A stretch of 64,000 bases of DNA from an uncultured Candidatus Saccharibacteria bacterium (GTDB taxonomy: Bacteria; Patescibacteriota; Saccharimonadia; Saccharimonadales; Saccharimonadaceae), in the NCBI GenBank assembly GCA_948288625.1, contig CAOHYA010000001.1, positions 372,001 to 436,000 on the forward strand, written 5' to 3'. Position 1 is the first letter of the stretch. Every line of letters starts with the position of its first letter. The position numbers and the translations under genes were made by a program. Positions 41,901 through 50,554 of the stretch are shown here, piece by piece. The notes under the pieces were generated by a model that saw only the letters and a list, made by a program, of their open reading frames with translations, made no database searches and was not told the DNA's origin.

Positions 41901-42281
41901 ATGTTTGATCAAGTCGCTACTATCTTGAACCATTTCAATAATGATGTAGCAAGTACTAAAATTTATTCCGTGAATTCCTTTCGTATTGATATTGAAGATT
42001 ATGTATATATTATGGAAACGAAAGACGGAGCGTTTATTTTATACGAAACATACTATATGTTTGATATAGATGAAGCTATCGAAGTTTTAAAAACAATCGC
42101 TGCTGAAAACAAATATGATTACATAAGTCTTCTTAGCCCAGATACTTTTGGTAAAGATTCTCGAATCTTGCGCGTTGAAGGATATTCTCGTATTTACTTA
42201 GCTGCTAAAATTGAGACTACTGAACCTCGTGTTCGTATTGATCCCGTAAGTTACGGTGGTAGCGAGAGTGACGTTCTGTAA
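41901..42281 (+). CDS. Small acidic protein, function unknown
   Basis: 126 residues, alternating strands and helices, acidic, with eleven Tyr residues. No family recognised. TATAAT at 41888-41893 lies 7 nt before the ATG, which supports expression and this start. Cytosolic. Upstream (41815-41853) an imperfect G+C-rich hairpin could be an end signal. Confidence 0.6.
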   Translation: MFDQVATILNHFNNDVASTKIYSVNSFRIDIEDYVYIMETKDGAFILYETYYMFDIDEAIEVLKTIAAENKYDYISLLSPDTFGKDSRILRVEGYSRIYLAAKIETTEPRVRIDPVSYGGSESDVL

Positions 42282-42488
42282 CGCACTTTTCGATTATTTA
42301 ATAATTTTGGTGAACCTTTCCTATCCGCTTTATAACTCAATGGTGGCGGAGGTAGTTCACTGGAACAATATTATTCACAGTACTGCCAAGGGGTTTGATT
42401 TGTTACTTAAACTTAAAAAATAAAAGATATTGAATAGTTTTGTCATCTCGTTGGTTTTACTTCAACGCCAACTGAACCTACGTATATA

Positions 42489-42517
42489 TTGACTTATTAA
42501 AATGATTATGCTATAAT
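42489..42517 (+). promoter_or_regulatory. Promoter TTGACT-17-TGC-TATAAT
   Basis: -35 at 42489-42494, 17-nt spacer, extended perfect -10 at 42512-42517, driving the lipoprotein at 42611. The 328 bases from 42282 to 42610 hold only this promoter, an 85-nt leader and a weak GTTGG/CCAAC hairpin near 42450. Confidence 0.75.
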
Positions 42518-42610
42518 AAACAACATAAGCTTAGTCCATTTCATCAACTTGTACATAGGTTCGGTGACATGGTGTTACTGGGCTTTGCACGCTTTCACAA
42601 AGGAGACATA

Positions 42611-43075
42611 ATGCGTTTTCGTAATGCAAGTATTCCCGCTGTCGCACTGGCCGCCATCTTGATGGCCGGCTGTACTGCGACGCCCAGTCCCATTCCCGTC
42701 CTCACTCCCAGTGTAAAACACGTCGAGGGTGATCCTCAAATCACCAAGGAGCAGCCCCCGGGCTCTCTTAGCGGTGACTCGGGCAGTTCCGCTACCCTCT
42801 CGACCATCCCAGTTTCCGTGGGCGATGTCTCATGGGAGCGTGGCGGAGGCTCTGGCGGTTCGTCTCAAGGCAGTACCGTCATCGAGTCGCAAGGGTACAT
42901 CCTTCTGCTCAAGCCCGAGCAGATGGCTGCCTACGAGGCCGTCGGTAACGTTCTGGGTCGAGTGACCGAGGAGGTCGCCGAGTCGTTGTCTTCGAGCGCG
43001 GTGATCGACAGTCTTCGGCTGCGTCAGCAGTACCCGTCTGCCGACATCACCTTCACGGTGGAACTCGCCGAGTGA
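42611..43075 (+). CDS. Small lipoprotein, function unknown
   Basis: 154 residues. Lipobox LMAGC (Cys21), then a long Pro/Ser/Gly-rich spacer (about 22-95) and a short C-terminal helical domain (about 95-150). The ATG has AGGAG at 5 nt, which decides the start over the upstream open frame. G+C-rich with promoter and terminator of its own. Function unknown. Confidence 0.7.
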   Translation: MRFRNASIPAVALAAILMAGCTATPSPIPVLTPSVKHVEGDPQITKEQPPGSLSGDSGSSATLSTIPVSVGDVSWERGGGSGGSSQGSTVIESQGYILLLKPEQMAAYEAVGNVLGRVTEEVAESLSSSAVIDSLRLRQQYPSADITFTVELAE

Positions 43076-43080
43076 GCGTG

Positions 43081-43119
43081 CGTCCCGTTCTCATCTAAGT
43101 AATAGATGAGAACGGGACG
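43081..43119 (+). terminator. Perfect 17-bp terminator
   Basis: CGTCCCGTTCTCATCTA pairs without mismatch with 43103-43119, loop of 5 nt, then TTTCGTTTT. It starts 5 nt after the lipoprotein stop. Confidence 0.85.
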
Positions 43120-43167
43120 TTTCGTTTTCGTTAGTGTATTTTGAACCGTAAAATTAACCGTTCTAAA

Positions 43168-43203
43168 AGAAAATAGCTCATCAGTTATGATGAGCTATTT
43201 TCT
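43168..43203. terminator. Bidirectional terminator
   Basis: 16-bp perfect stem around GTTA (AGAAAATAGCTCATCA and its complement). It can stop transcription from either side; downstream of the minus-strand gene at 43300. Confidence 0.75.
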
Positions 43204-43299
43204 TGATGACTCTTAACCATAATGAAGAACCCGCTGCGTTATCGCAACGGAGCGTGGCTCGACATTGCTTTGCAGCGGGTTTGGTTGGCCTGGTCCGTG

Positions 43300-43689
43300 T
43301 TACTCTTTAGGTTTCACTTTTACCAGTTCAAGTGGCACTTCTGCCCCTTTCTCGTCGACTGTGATTATCGTTCCTCCGTTCGGAAGAAGCTGGTCAAGAT
43401 GAGCCGTGACGCTGATTGCGCGGCGCATGGCCATTCCCGGGTTTTCAAATCCGTGAAGCATCTGCATCCTTCTGAGCATCTCGATTGAATTCCCATCTAG
43501 ATTGATGCTGTAACGCATGACTGTGTCTTTTGCGCTTGGCATTGACCAGTCATTCACGTAACCAAGGTCTGTCCAGTCCTTGTGCTTTTTGAGCCCCCTG
43601 ATTCTTCGTCGATGTTCTCTTATTATGAAGAACAGGCTCGCGCTGCTGACGCCGATAACTACACCGATATACAGACACCATTCTGGCAT
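43300..43689 (-). CDS. Membrane-anchored protein with ribbon-helix-helix-like segment
   Basis: 129 residues: one N-terminal membrane helix (about 5-24), a basic stretch (REHRRRIRGLKKHK), then RYSINLDGNSIEMLRRMQM, which resembles an RHH-type strand-helix. The start at 43689 places the helix at the N-terminus; a longer reading from 43734 lacks support. Function unknown. Confidence 0.5.
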   Translation of the reverse strand: MPEWCLYIGVVIGVSSASLFFIIREHRRRIRGLKKHKDWTDLGYVNDWSMPSAKDTVMRYSINLDGNSIEMLRRMQMLHGFENPGMAMRRAISVTAHLDQLLPNGGTIITVDEKGAEVPLELVKVKPKE

Positions 43690-43937
43690 TATGTATTTCC
43701 AATCTTTCGCAAAGTAAAGTTGTTGTACGGTCAAACTGTCTATGGTATTAGAAACTACGCTATCTTTTTACTCAGCAGGGTACTATTTATGACAAATTCG
43801 TACTCAATTTACAAGGAGAAGCACTATTGATGAGGTACATGAGTCCTATTTATATTCGAACTATTCAACGGATAAGAAAAAGCGCCTGACTTCCAAATGT
43901 GAAAATCAAACGCTCTTTCTGATCTGTAATTCTATTC

Positions 43938-44012
43938 TGGTGATCCCGCGGAGAATCGAACTCCGATTGCCAGGATGAGAACCTGGTGTCCTAACCGTTA
44001 GACGACGGGACC
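43938..44012 (-). tRNA. tRNA-Glu (CUC)
   Basis: A complete cloverleaf on the minus strand: acceptor GGTCCCG/CGGGATC, anticodon stem CCAGG/CCTGG with loop TTCTCAT (anticodon CTC), T-arm CGGAG/CTCCG around TTCGATT. CCA is encoded at 43938-43940. gltX, which charges it, lies 3.9 kb away. Confidence 0.95.
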
Positions 44013-44026
44013 GAATTGTGAGTGAA
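44005..44026 (+). repeat. 22-bp repeat at the tRNA-Glu 5' end, copy 1
   Basis: Covers the first 8 nt of the tRNA and 14 nt of its upstream flank. Identical to 44087-44108. Confidence 0.7.
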
Positions 44027-44086
44027 GTGAGGCAAAAGTGTTTACACTTTTGACCACTTCCGAGCAATTGGTGTTCCGTACAAAGT

Positions 44087-44108
44087 ACGGGACCGAATTG
44101 TGAGTGAA
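44087..44108 (+). repeat. 22-bp repeat at the tRNA-Glu 5' end, copy 2
   Basis: Second copy, 82 bp away. After the shared 22 bp the sequence leaves the tRNA. A trace of partial tandem duplication, or of an insertion. Confidence 0.7.
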
Positions 44109-44160
44109 CCGTGGCATTAAATGCCTACCAATCTTACCAAAAACACCCCCTTGTGTCTAC

Positions 44161-44835
44161 CTAAAACAGGTACACGGCGGCTACTAAAAACAACGAAACG
44201 ACAATGCTTAATGCGGAGACTAACGCCTTGATGCCCGATTTCAAATGTGAGTTCCCCCATATTCCCACCAAGATATATGTGACGATAATGCTATATAGAA
44301 CTAATAATAGCGATATGAGGCTGGCGTTGAATATGAGGGCATCGACCGCGAAGTTCTGTACTACTAAGCCGTAGATGGCTTGGGAGACGATGAGTATGTT
44401 GATAAGCATTACGGTCAAGAAAGGTCCGGCGCGCAAAGCATGCTTGTAGAATATTTTGAAAATTGCTGAGTACGCATAATATGAGCTGATCATCCATAGG
44501 CCGGCTGAAATAATTACCAGTCCCAGCAAGATTGCGGCGTTTTCGAAACTGATGACGGTATACATCGCGACGACCAATAGTAATCCGCTAATGAATGGAT
44601 ATGGCACTAACAGTCCCAGTCTCAAAGCGTATTTACCGAGTCCACTGGTGAGTGCTTCGAGTTGTTCGGCTTTGGCTTTTTCGCGTTCTGCCGCGGAAAG
44701 GATAGTGCCTTCATATTGAGCGCCCGGCTTACGATACAGCGTCGTCAGCCCGCTCCTATCCTCGATTTGGGCAATGTCTTTCAACTCCTCGTTATTGGGC
44801 GCCTCAAGTTTGTGGCTGCTATCCATGCTAGCCAA
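44161..44835 (-). CDS. Multi-spanning membrane protein
   Basis: 224 residues: a charged cytosolic N-terminus (about 1-70) and five membrane helices after it. No recognised family (YIP1-like topology only). It overlaps the response regulator by 8 nt, so it belongs to the two-component operon 46773-44161. The second ATG (44826) is an alternative start. Could be an effector of the regulator in the membrane. Confidence 0.7.
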   Translation of the reverse strand: MASMDSSHKLEAPNNEELKDIAQIEDRSGLTTLYRKPGAQYEGTILSAAEREKAKAEQLEALTSGLGKYALRLGLLVPYPFISGLLLVVAMYTVISFENAAILLGLVIISAGLWMISSYYAYSAIFKIFYKHALRAGPFLTVMLINILIVSQAIYGLVVQNFAVDALIFNASLISLLLVLYSIIVTYILVGIWGNSHLKSGIKALVSALSIVVSLFLVAAVYLF

Positions 44836-45199
44836 GCCGTTCGATCACGGAAATTAATTTGCTTGGAGTAATTTCTGCTTTGATAAGGTAGCCGTCGGCA
44901 CGAGCTTCCATGGCCATACGTGATTCGTCGTCTTGTTCGAAGTTGGTTAAAACAAGTACTTTTGAATGCGGAATTAAATCCTCGGTCCCGCGGAGCGCTT
45001 CAAGGATCTCACTTCCCCGTCGTTCCGGGAGCATTACGTCGAGGAGCAATAGGTCGTACTGTTTGTTGCGAGCCGCGATCAAACCGTCGTTGCCATCGAC
45101 CATCCAGTCTACTTCATAGCCGGCCTTCTTAAGGCTTCGAACGTACATTTCGCCGATAAATCGATCGTCTTCGACGATGAGGATGGTTTTAATTGCCAC
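44828..45199 (-). CDS. Single-domain response regulator
   Basis: 123 residues, only a receiver domain: Asp11-Asp12, phospho-acceptor Asp54, Thr in VLTNF, Lys in YLIKAE. CheY-like, no output domain, so it acts by binding partners. It starts 2 nt after the kinase stop. Confidence 0.92.
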   Translation of the reverse strand: MAIKTILIVEDDRFIGEMYVRSLKKAGYEVDWMVDGNDGLIAARNKQYDLLLLDVMLPERRGSEILEALRGTEDLIPHSKVLVLTNFEQDDESRMAMEARADGYLIKAEITPSKLISVIERLG

Positions 45200-45201
45200 G
45201 G

Positions 45202-46773
45202 TTAACTCCTATACATGGTGTGGTTCTTGATCCAACCACCTTCGTTATTTATCAATACTTCGTTTCCATTATTACCCGCTTTGAGCTTGTCCGCAACTAT
45301 TTGATACGTCGGCAATGAAACGGTAAAGGTAGAACCTTCGTTTTCGATACTCCGTACGCTAATGTGCCCGCCATGTGATTCGACGATCGCTTTGCTGATA
45401 TACAGCCCGATGCCTGTACCGGCGACGGTTTCGCGGGAGCGGTGCGAGCGATAGAATTTTTGGAATAAGTTACTGACGACGTTACTTGGCATGCCGATGC
45501 CATGGTCTTCGATGGCGATTTCCACCGTATCACCTTTCGAGCTGGCGGTAATGTTGATGACACCGCCATCGTGACTGTATTTGATGGCATTATCGATCAG
45601 GTTGGCGAATACTTCGCTTAAACTCGCAGGGTCGGCGGCGATTTCCGGCAGGCCGTCGGGAATGATAATCGCCAATGACCGTGCTTGGGCGCTCGCTCGC
45701 AATTGCATGTCGGTATTTACTGCGTCATATACATCTTTGACGGTTGTTTTCGAAAGGTGCATTTTCAAATGGCGACGGTCGAAACGTGAAGTATTCAGAA
45801 TGTTGTTTATGTACCCGGAAAGCCGGTTGGCCGAGACGGTCAAGCGATGGAATAGTTCTTTCTGATCGGGTTGCAAGACATCTTTTAGTTCATCTTGCAC
45901 TACGTCAAGGTAGCCACGAATAACGGTGATAGGTCCACGTAGCTCATGGGCGGCAAAAGCGATGAAATCGAGCTCTTCTTCGCCGACGCTATATAAGTGT
46001 GTGCGGTCGATCAAGGTAATGACCACTTCGCTTGAAGTTCCTTTGTTATAGGAAGCGATCACGTCGAAGTACCGACGGTTTTCTTCGTTCGGTAGTTTGT
46101 TCGGAATACGTGGCCAGGTACGCTCGGCCCGAACGGCCGTTTCGTCGCATTCGTCCCACCACTTTTCGATCGTGTCATTTTCGTTGAACAGCAGGTCGAG
46201 CGTTTGCACGCCGTTTTGATCGACTCGAATGGGCGTAGCTTTGTTGGCGTACGTAATATTCCTTTCGGAGTTCATGATGACGAACCCGCAGATCGTTGCG
46301 TCGAGGGCCGATTCGAGCGATGCTTGGGCTTGCAGCTGAAGTGATTTGTCCTGTTTGGTTTGAACGAGCCGCGACTCTCCTTCGGCAAGCGGGTCGGGTG
46401 TTTCGGAAGCTAATTGGTAGATTGTTTGCAAGACCGGTTTGAAGCCGTTCTTTTCGAAGTGCATTTCGTTCGGGTTCGGCAGCGGGCTGTCGGTCGGTTC
46501 ACCGGCTATATGAGTGATGGCGGCAAGGAGGTGCTTAACGGGTTGAGCGACGAAACGAAACAGGATTAGCGACGCGATTACCCCCAGAACACTTTGGGCG
46601 ACGAGCGTGCCGACGTACGCCAGCGGGTTATCGTTGAAAAAGCCGAAATAGTGCAAAGCCACGGCAATGGCGAGCAGTATCAGTATTTGCAGAATAATGA
46701 TAAGGATAATCGCTCCACGCTTAAACCGAGGAAAGAAGTCTTTGATTAACTGCGGCTTGGGAGTTAGAGCCAT
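45202..46773 (-). CDS. Membrane sensor histidine kinase
   Basis: 523 residues: two N-terminal membrane helices (about 20-42, 50-72), a HAMP-like or linker region, a PAS-like domain (about 150-265), HisKA with AAHELRGP (phospho-His), and HATPase_c with DNAIKYSHDGG, EDHGIGMPS and AGTGIGLYIS. Gly replaces the common Thr in the ELRTP motif. It overlaps the DUF3048 gene by 10 nt. Confidence 0.93.
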   Translation of the reverse strand: MALTPKPQLIKDFFPRFKRGAIILIIILQILILLAIAVALHYFGFFNDNPLAYVGTLVAQSVLGVIASLILFRFVAQPVKHLLAAITHIAGEPTDSPLPNPNEMHFEKNGFKPVLQTIYQLASETPDPLAEGESRLVQTKQDKSLQLQAQASLESALDATICGFVIMNSERNITYANKATPIRVDQNGVQTLDLLFNENDTIEKWWDECDETAVRAERTWPRIPNKLPNEENRRYFDVIASYNKGTSSEVVITLIDRTHLYSVGEEELDFIAFAAHELRGPITVIRGYLDVVQDELKDVLQPDQKELFHRLTVSANRLSGYINNILNTSRFDRRHLKMHLSKTTVKDVYDAVNTDMQLRASAQARSLAIIIPDGLPEIAADPASLSEVFANLIDNAIKYSHDGGVINITASSKGDTVEIAIEDHGIGMPSNVVSNLFQKFYRSHRSRETVAGTGIGLYISKAIVESHGGHISVRSIENEGSTFTVSLPTYQIVADKLKAGNNGNEVLINNEGGWIKNHTMYRS

Positions 46774-47867
46774 GTTACGCTCCCGCTTCCGTTCGGAACG
46801 GCCGTGATCCAGGTTTGGCCACGAACTAGCGGAACATCAGCACCAGCGCCGTCCGTAAAGGAGATTTGCTTTGCCTTGCTTGGCTTTCTCCACGTCACTT
46901 CTTGCATCGTGCCGTCTTGGAAAATATACGCCGTACCACTCCCGATAGCGGTGATTTGTTCACGGTACCCATCTTCGAATACTTTTTTCTGATCGACTTT
47001 CATGGCAATGACGGTACGAGGGCTGATTTGCCCTGCTTCCCTATCGAGGTGTGGCTTGCCAGCCTGTGAGCGATCATAACTATTAGTCGCGGCGTTATAC
47101 GCATAGTGGCTATTGAAAAGTGGCCCGCTTATTTTTACGTTGATCGTCGAAACGGTTGGCGTGGTGGCGGTGCTCTCTTTGCGGCTGAACCCGGTAAATT
47201 CGGACGTCGTGTAGCCTTTTTTCGCGTTCAAGGCGTCAATTTTCTCGAAGCTCGTATACACATTATGCGGCGCATATCGATCGGTAGCGCGCCAGTAGGT
47301 CGACGCGTTAAAGAATTGATCGATATCACGGTAATTACCATTTCTCACCTCTTTTAAGGCCGCGGCGCTTCCGCCGACATGGGCGACGCTGGCGTTAAAA
47401 CCGGCAACCCAGTCGACATAGTACATGCGCAAACTACGCACCGGCCCGATGACTTGTGGTTTTTGTTCCTGGTACAGCACTAAAAAACGGGTAATTCCAC
47501 CTTCGGCGATAGCTTCGAATACAACGCCACTTTCTTTTAGCCCGGATTGCGGCCGGGCATCAGGGCTATTTTCCATCATGATTCCCGTGACCGCTTGCTT
47601 GGCGGTAGCTTCGGTAGCAACTTGTGAACCTGTCAGCGTCGAATAATATTTTACCGGTTCAGGGGCAGGCTTTTGGTCGGTATGAGTGGCCATCGATGGT
47701 TTTTCATCTTTTTGATTGAGGAAGTAATACGCCGATACGCCACCGCCGGCAACAAGTAGTATCAAAATAATACCCAGGATGATTGAGAGTTTTTTATGTC
47801 GGTGGATCCAGTTTTTAAGCCTTGGTATGAGGGGTCGAACCGGGTTCTTTGGCGAGTGCCTAAGCAT
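46764..47867 (-). CDS. DUF3048 (YerB-like) envelope protein
   Basis: 367 residues: basic cytosolic N-terminus, one membrane helix (about 28-50), then an outer DUF3048 domain (VTGIMMENSPDARPQSGL, GPVRSLRMYYVDW) and its C-terminal half. Members are secreted or lipoproteins of unclear role, common in Gram-positives and CPR. TATAAT lies 7 nt before the ATG (leaderless). First gene of the operon with the kinase and regulator, so its product may be the outer sensor partner. Confidence 0.88.
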   Translation of the reverse strand: MLRHSPKNPVRPLIPRLKNWIHRHKKLSIILGIILILLVAGGGVSAYYFLNQKDEKPSMATHTDQKPAPEPVKYYSTLTGSQVATEATAKQAVTGIMMENSPDARPQSGLKESGVVFEAIAEGGITRFLVLYQEQKPQVIGPVRSLRMYYVDWVAGFNASVAHVGGSAAALKEVRNGNYRDIDQFFNASTYWRATDRYAPHNVYTSFEKIDALNAKKGYTTSEFTGFSRKESTATTPTVSTINVKISGPLFNSHYAYNAATNSYDRSQAGKPHLDREAGQISPRTVIAMKVDQKKVFEDGYREQITAIGSGTAYIFQDGTMQEVTWRKPSKAKQISFTDGAGADVPLVRGQTWITAVPNGSGSVTWL

Positions 47868-47894
47868 AAGAACGATTATAGCAGAATGCGACGA

Positions 47895-49331
47895 TTAAGC
47901 ATCAAGTGCTTGGGCCGCTAACTCGAGGCGAGATACGACCGTTTCTTTGCCCAATACGGCAAGTGTTTCGTTTAAGGCAGGGCTAAATGGTGCCCATGAT
48001 ACGGCCAACCGAATCAAGCTGAACAATATGCCCGGCTTTTGGCCGGTTGTTTCAAGCAACCTGTTCAATGTGTCTTGTAGTGTATCGGCTGTATATTCGC
48101 TAGTCGACAAGGCGGTGACGGCCTGAGTGAGGAGGTTTCGAATACCGTCCGTACCCAATGCAACTAATTGTTTGTTGCCCTCGATCATTGCCCAGTCGGG
48201 TGTCGGTTCTTCAAAGAAATAATTCGTAATAGTAGGAATATCGGCAAGTGTTTTCAAACGATCTTTTACGAGTGCAAGTACTTCTTTTTGACGGTCTTCA
48301 CCAGCTTCACGGGCTTTGTCACTCCAAAAGTTCAGGCTGCGACTATACAATTCGTCGAGAGAAAGCAAACGGATATGCTGGCCATTCAACCACAGCAAAC
48401 GTTGATCATCGAAACGAGCCGGGCTTTTTTGAACTCTGTTCAACGAGAACTTTTCGATCAATTCTTTTACCGTAAACACTTCCTGTTCGGTGCCATCGTT
48501 CCATCCGAGGGTCGCTAGAAAGTTGGCCATTGCTTCCGGCAGGTACCCTTCGGTGGCGTATTCCAAAATATCTTTCGCGCCATCACGCTTACCGAGCTTC
48601 TTCTTACCATCGATGGCCATTACGTACGGCAAGGTGCCAAGCGTCGGGCGTTCTACTTCCAGCGCTTCATATAAATTTAAGAATTTTGGGGTGCTGCTGA
48701 TAAATTCTTGGCTTCGAAGAACGTGCGTCACGCCCATGATGGCATCGTCGACGATGTGGCAAAAATTATACGTCGGATACCCATCACCCTTGATAATGAT
48801 GAAATCGTCAATCGCTTCCGGGCCGGTCGACAAGTCGCCCATAACCGCGTCGGTCCACTGATACGGTTTAGGGTCCGACTTGAAGCGAAGCGGTTGCGTA
48901 CCGTCCCACGCCGGTGGGTTTGCTGGTCGGTGGTCACGGAAAAGGAACGGCCGTTTTTCCGCCTTGGCTTGTTCACGAAATGCTTCAAGTTCTGCCTGCG
49001 TATAAGGATCGGCATATGCTCGCCCAGCGTCAATCAGCTTCTGTGCCCACTCCTTATAGATAGCCAACCTTTGAGATTGGAGGTATGGGGCATGTGAGCC
49101 GCCAACTTCGACGCCCTCGTCCCACTCAAGGCCAAGCCACCGCAAGCTATTCTCAATTTGCGCGATACTCCCCTCGACCTCACGTTGCTTATCGGTATCT
49201 TCGATACGCAAGATAAACGTGCCATCGGCCGATTGGCGGGCTAAAAGCCAGGCAAAAAGTGCGGTACGCACGCCGCCGACGTGCATGAAGCCAGTTGGGC
49301 TAGGAGCAAAACGAGTTCTGATTTGTGTCAT
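47895..49331 (-). CDS. gltX: Glutamyl-tRNA synthetase
   Basis: 478 residues, class I synthetase. HIGH motif as HVGG (17-20) after FAPSPTG, KMSKS-equivalent KKLGKRDGA (about 248-256). The anticodon-binding C-terminus is full length. As in most bacteria without GlnRS it may also charge tRNA-Gln. TATAAT 9 nt before the ATG (leaderless). Confidence 0.97.
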   Translation of the reverse strand: MTQIRTRFAPSPTGFMHVGGVRTALFAWLLARQSADGTFILRIEDTDKQREVEGSIAQIENSLRWLGLEWDEGVEVGGSHAPYLQSQRLAIYKEWAQKLIDAGRAYADPYTQAELEAFREQAKAEKRPFLFRDHRPANPPAWDGTQPLRFKSDPKPYQWTDAVMGDLSTGPEAIDDFIIIKGDGYPTYNFCHIVDDAIMGVTHVLRSQEFISSTPKFLNLYEALEVERPTLGTLPYVMAIDGKKKLGKRDGAKDILEYATEGYLPEAMANFLATLGWNDGTEQEVFTVKELIEKFSLNRVQKSPARFDDQRLLWLNGQHIRLLSLDELYSRSLNFWSDKAREAGEDRQKEVLALVKDRLKTLADIPTITNYFFEEPTPDWAMIEGNKQLVALGTDGIRNLLTQAVTALSTSEYTADTLQDTLNRLLETTGQKPGILFSLIRLAVSWAPFSPALNETLAVLGKETVVSRLELAAQALDA

Positions 49332-49375
49332 ATTATTTCTATTATAACAGATAAGAAGTCGGCTTTGAATGGCGA

Positions 49376-50407
49376 CTACAAGCTGGTGGCGATATGGCGA
49401 ATTTGTTCGCCGGAAAGTGGCGCGCTATCGCTTGCAATCACGTACATCACCCCGCCGTTTACCCACGCGGCATTGTTACCGTATGAATAAACCGTTAACC
49501 CACGTTCTTTGGTAGTAATGTAGTTTTCTCCGGCTTCAGGACGGACGGTGTTGTCAAGCACGGCGGTAGAATCCCATGAACTGCGTGTTTGGGTGATTGT
49601 GTAGCTGTTGCTGTTGCTGTTCGACTTGAATTTCAAGGCAACTTCCCCGTCGCTGTAGGTCACGGGATGGTCGAGGCTGTACCCGTCCGGCACGTATTCT
49701 GGGTAACTGGCGTTCACGCCGGCTTGAGCTGAAGCGATACTTACTGATACGCCCGGGATAAATTGGTAGATTGCGTAAAATATCAGTCCGATCGCCACGA
49801 TGGTTCCGGCGATAATGAGGAGGCGCCGGTGCCATTTATTCACTTCTTTTTTCTTCGTGGTTTTTGCCGGCTTTTCTTTTGGCGTCGATAAAGCTTTTGC
49901 GATTGCGGCATCTTTTACTTCTTTGGTGGTCGTTGGTTTTGTGGCAACCGGTTTTGCGGCGGCTGTTCGAGCGACAGCTTTGGCTGCGACGGGGTGAACT
50001 TGCGGAGCTTTGTCCGGTTGAGTTTCAACTTCCGGTTTTGCGGTTTCCGTAACCACGGGGTGTGGCGCAAATTTAGATATTTTCGAACTACGAGCCATAT
50101 CCATGTGGCGGCCGGTCGTCGGGCGTTTGGCCGGAGCCGCCGGTTTTTTGGCAGCTCGTCGTAATAATGTTTTGGATCGCTGAGTCTGGCTATGCACCGC
50201 GGTGGCGGCAGTAGCTTCGGCTCGTTTGACGCTTGCCTTAGGTTTCGCTGCTGATTTCTTTTCTGCGGGCTCGGACTTTTTTTCTTCTGGTGTTGTTTTG
50301 CCGTTAGGAACGCGACTGACTGTATCGTACACTCGTTCGCTAATAGGAAGACCAGTGACCGCGTCATAGGCGCGTCCATTAATGGTGATTGTTTTGTTGG
50401 TTGCCAT
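49376..50407 (-). CDS. Single-pass protein with Ala/Lys/Pro-rich linker and DUF4367-like domain
   Basis: 343 residues from the ATG at 50407 (GAGG about 9 nt upstream): a short conserved N-terminus (ITINGRAYDAVTGLP), a long low-complexity basic linker (about 35-195), one membrane helix (about 200-222) and an outer DUF4367-like domain (YPEYVPDGYSLDHPVTYSDGE). The basic cytosolic linker could bind DNA or polyphosphate. Role unknown. Confidence 0.75.
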   Translation of the reverse strand: MATNKTITINGRAYDAVTGLPISERVYDTVSRVPNGKTTPEEKKSEPAEKKSAAKPKASVKRAEATAATAVHSQTQRSKTLLRRAAKKPAAPAKRPTTGRHMDMARSSKISKFAPHPVVTETAKPEVETQPDKAPQVHPVAAKAVARTAAAKPVATKPTTTKEVKDAAIAKALSTPKEKPAKTTKKKEVNKWHRRLLIIAGTIVAIGLIFYAIYQFIPGVSVSIASAQAGVNASYPEYVPDGYSLDHPVTYSDGEVALKFKSNSNSNSYTITQTRSSWDSTAVLDNTVRPEAGENYITTKERGLTVYSYGNNAAWVNGGVMYVIASDSAPLSGEQIRHIATSL

Positions 50408-50554
50408 TTGGTGTTTTCCTCGTAGGTTTCTCGCATTAATATGTGAGCCTCCGTGCCCACACATCGTTACACCCTATAGTAGAGCAAAGCATAATGCTTA
50501 TGCAAGCACTTCATAAAAAGTCATTAAATTTTGCTATACTATGAAGGCACTTTT

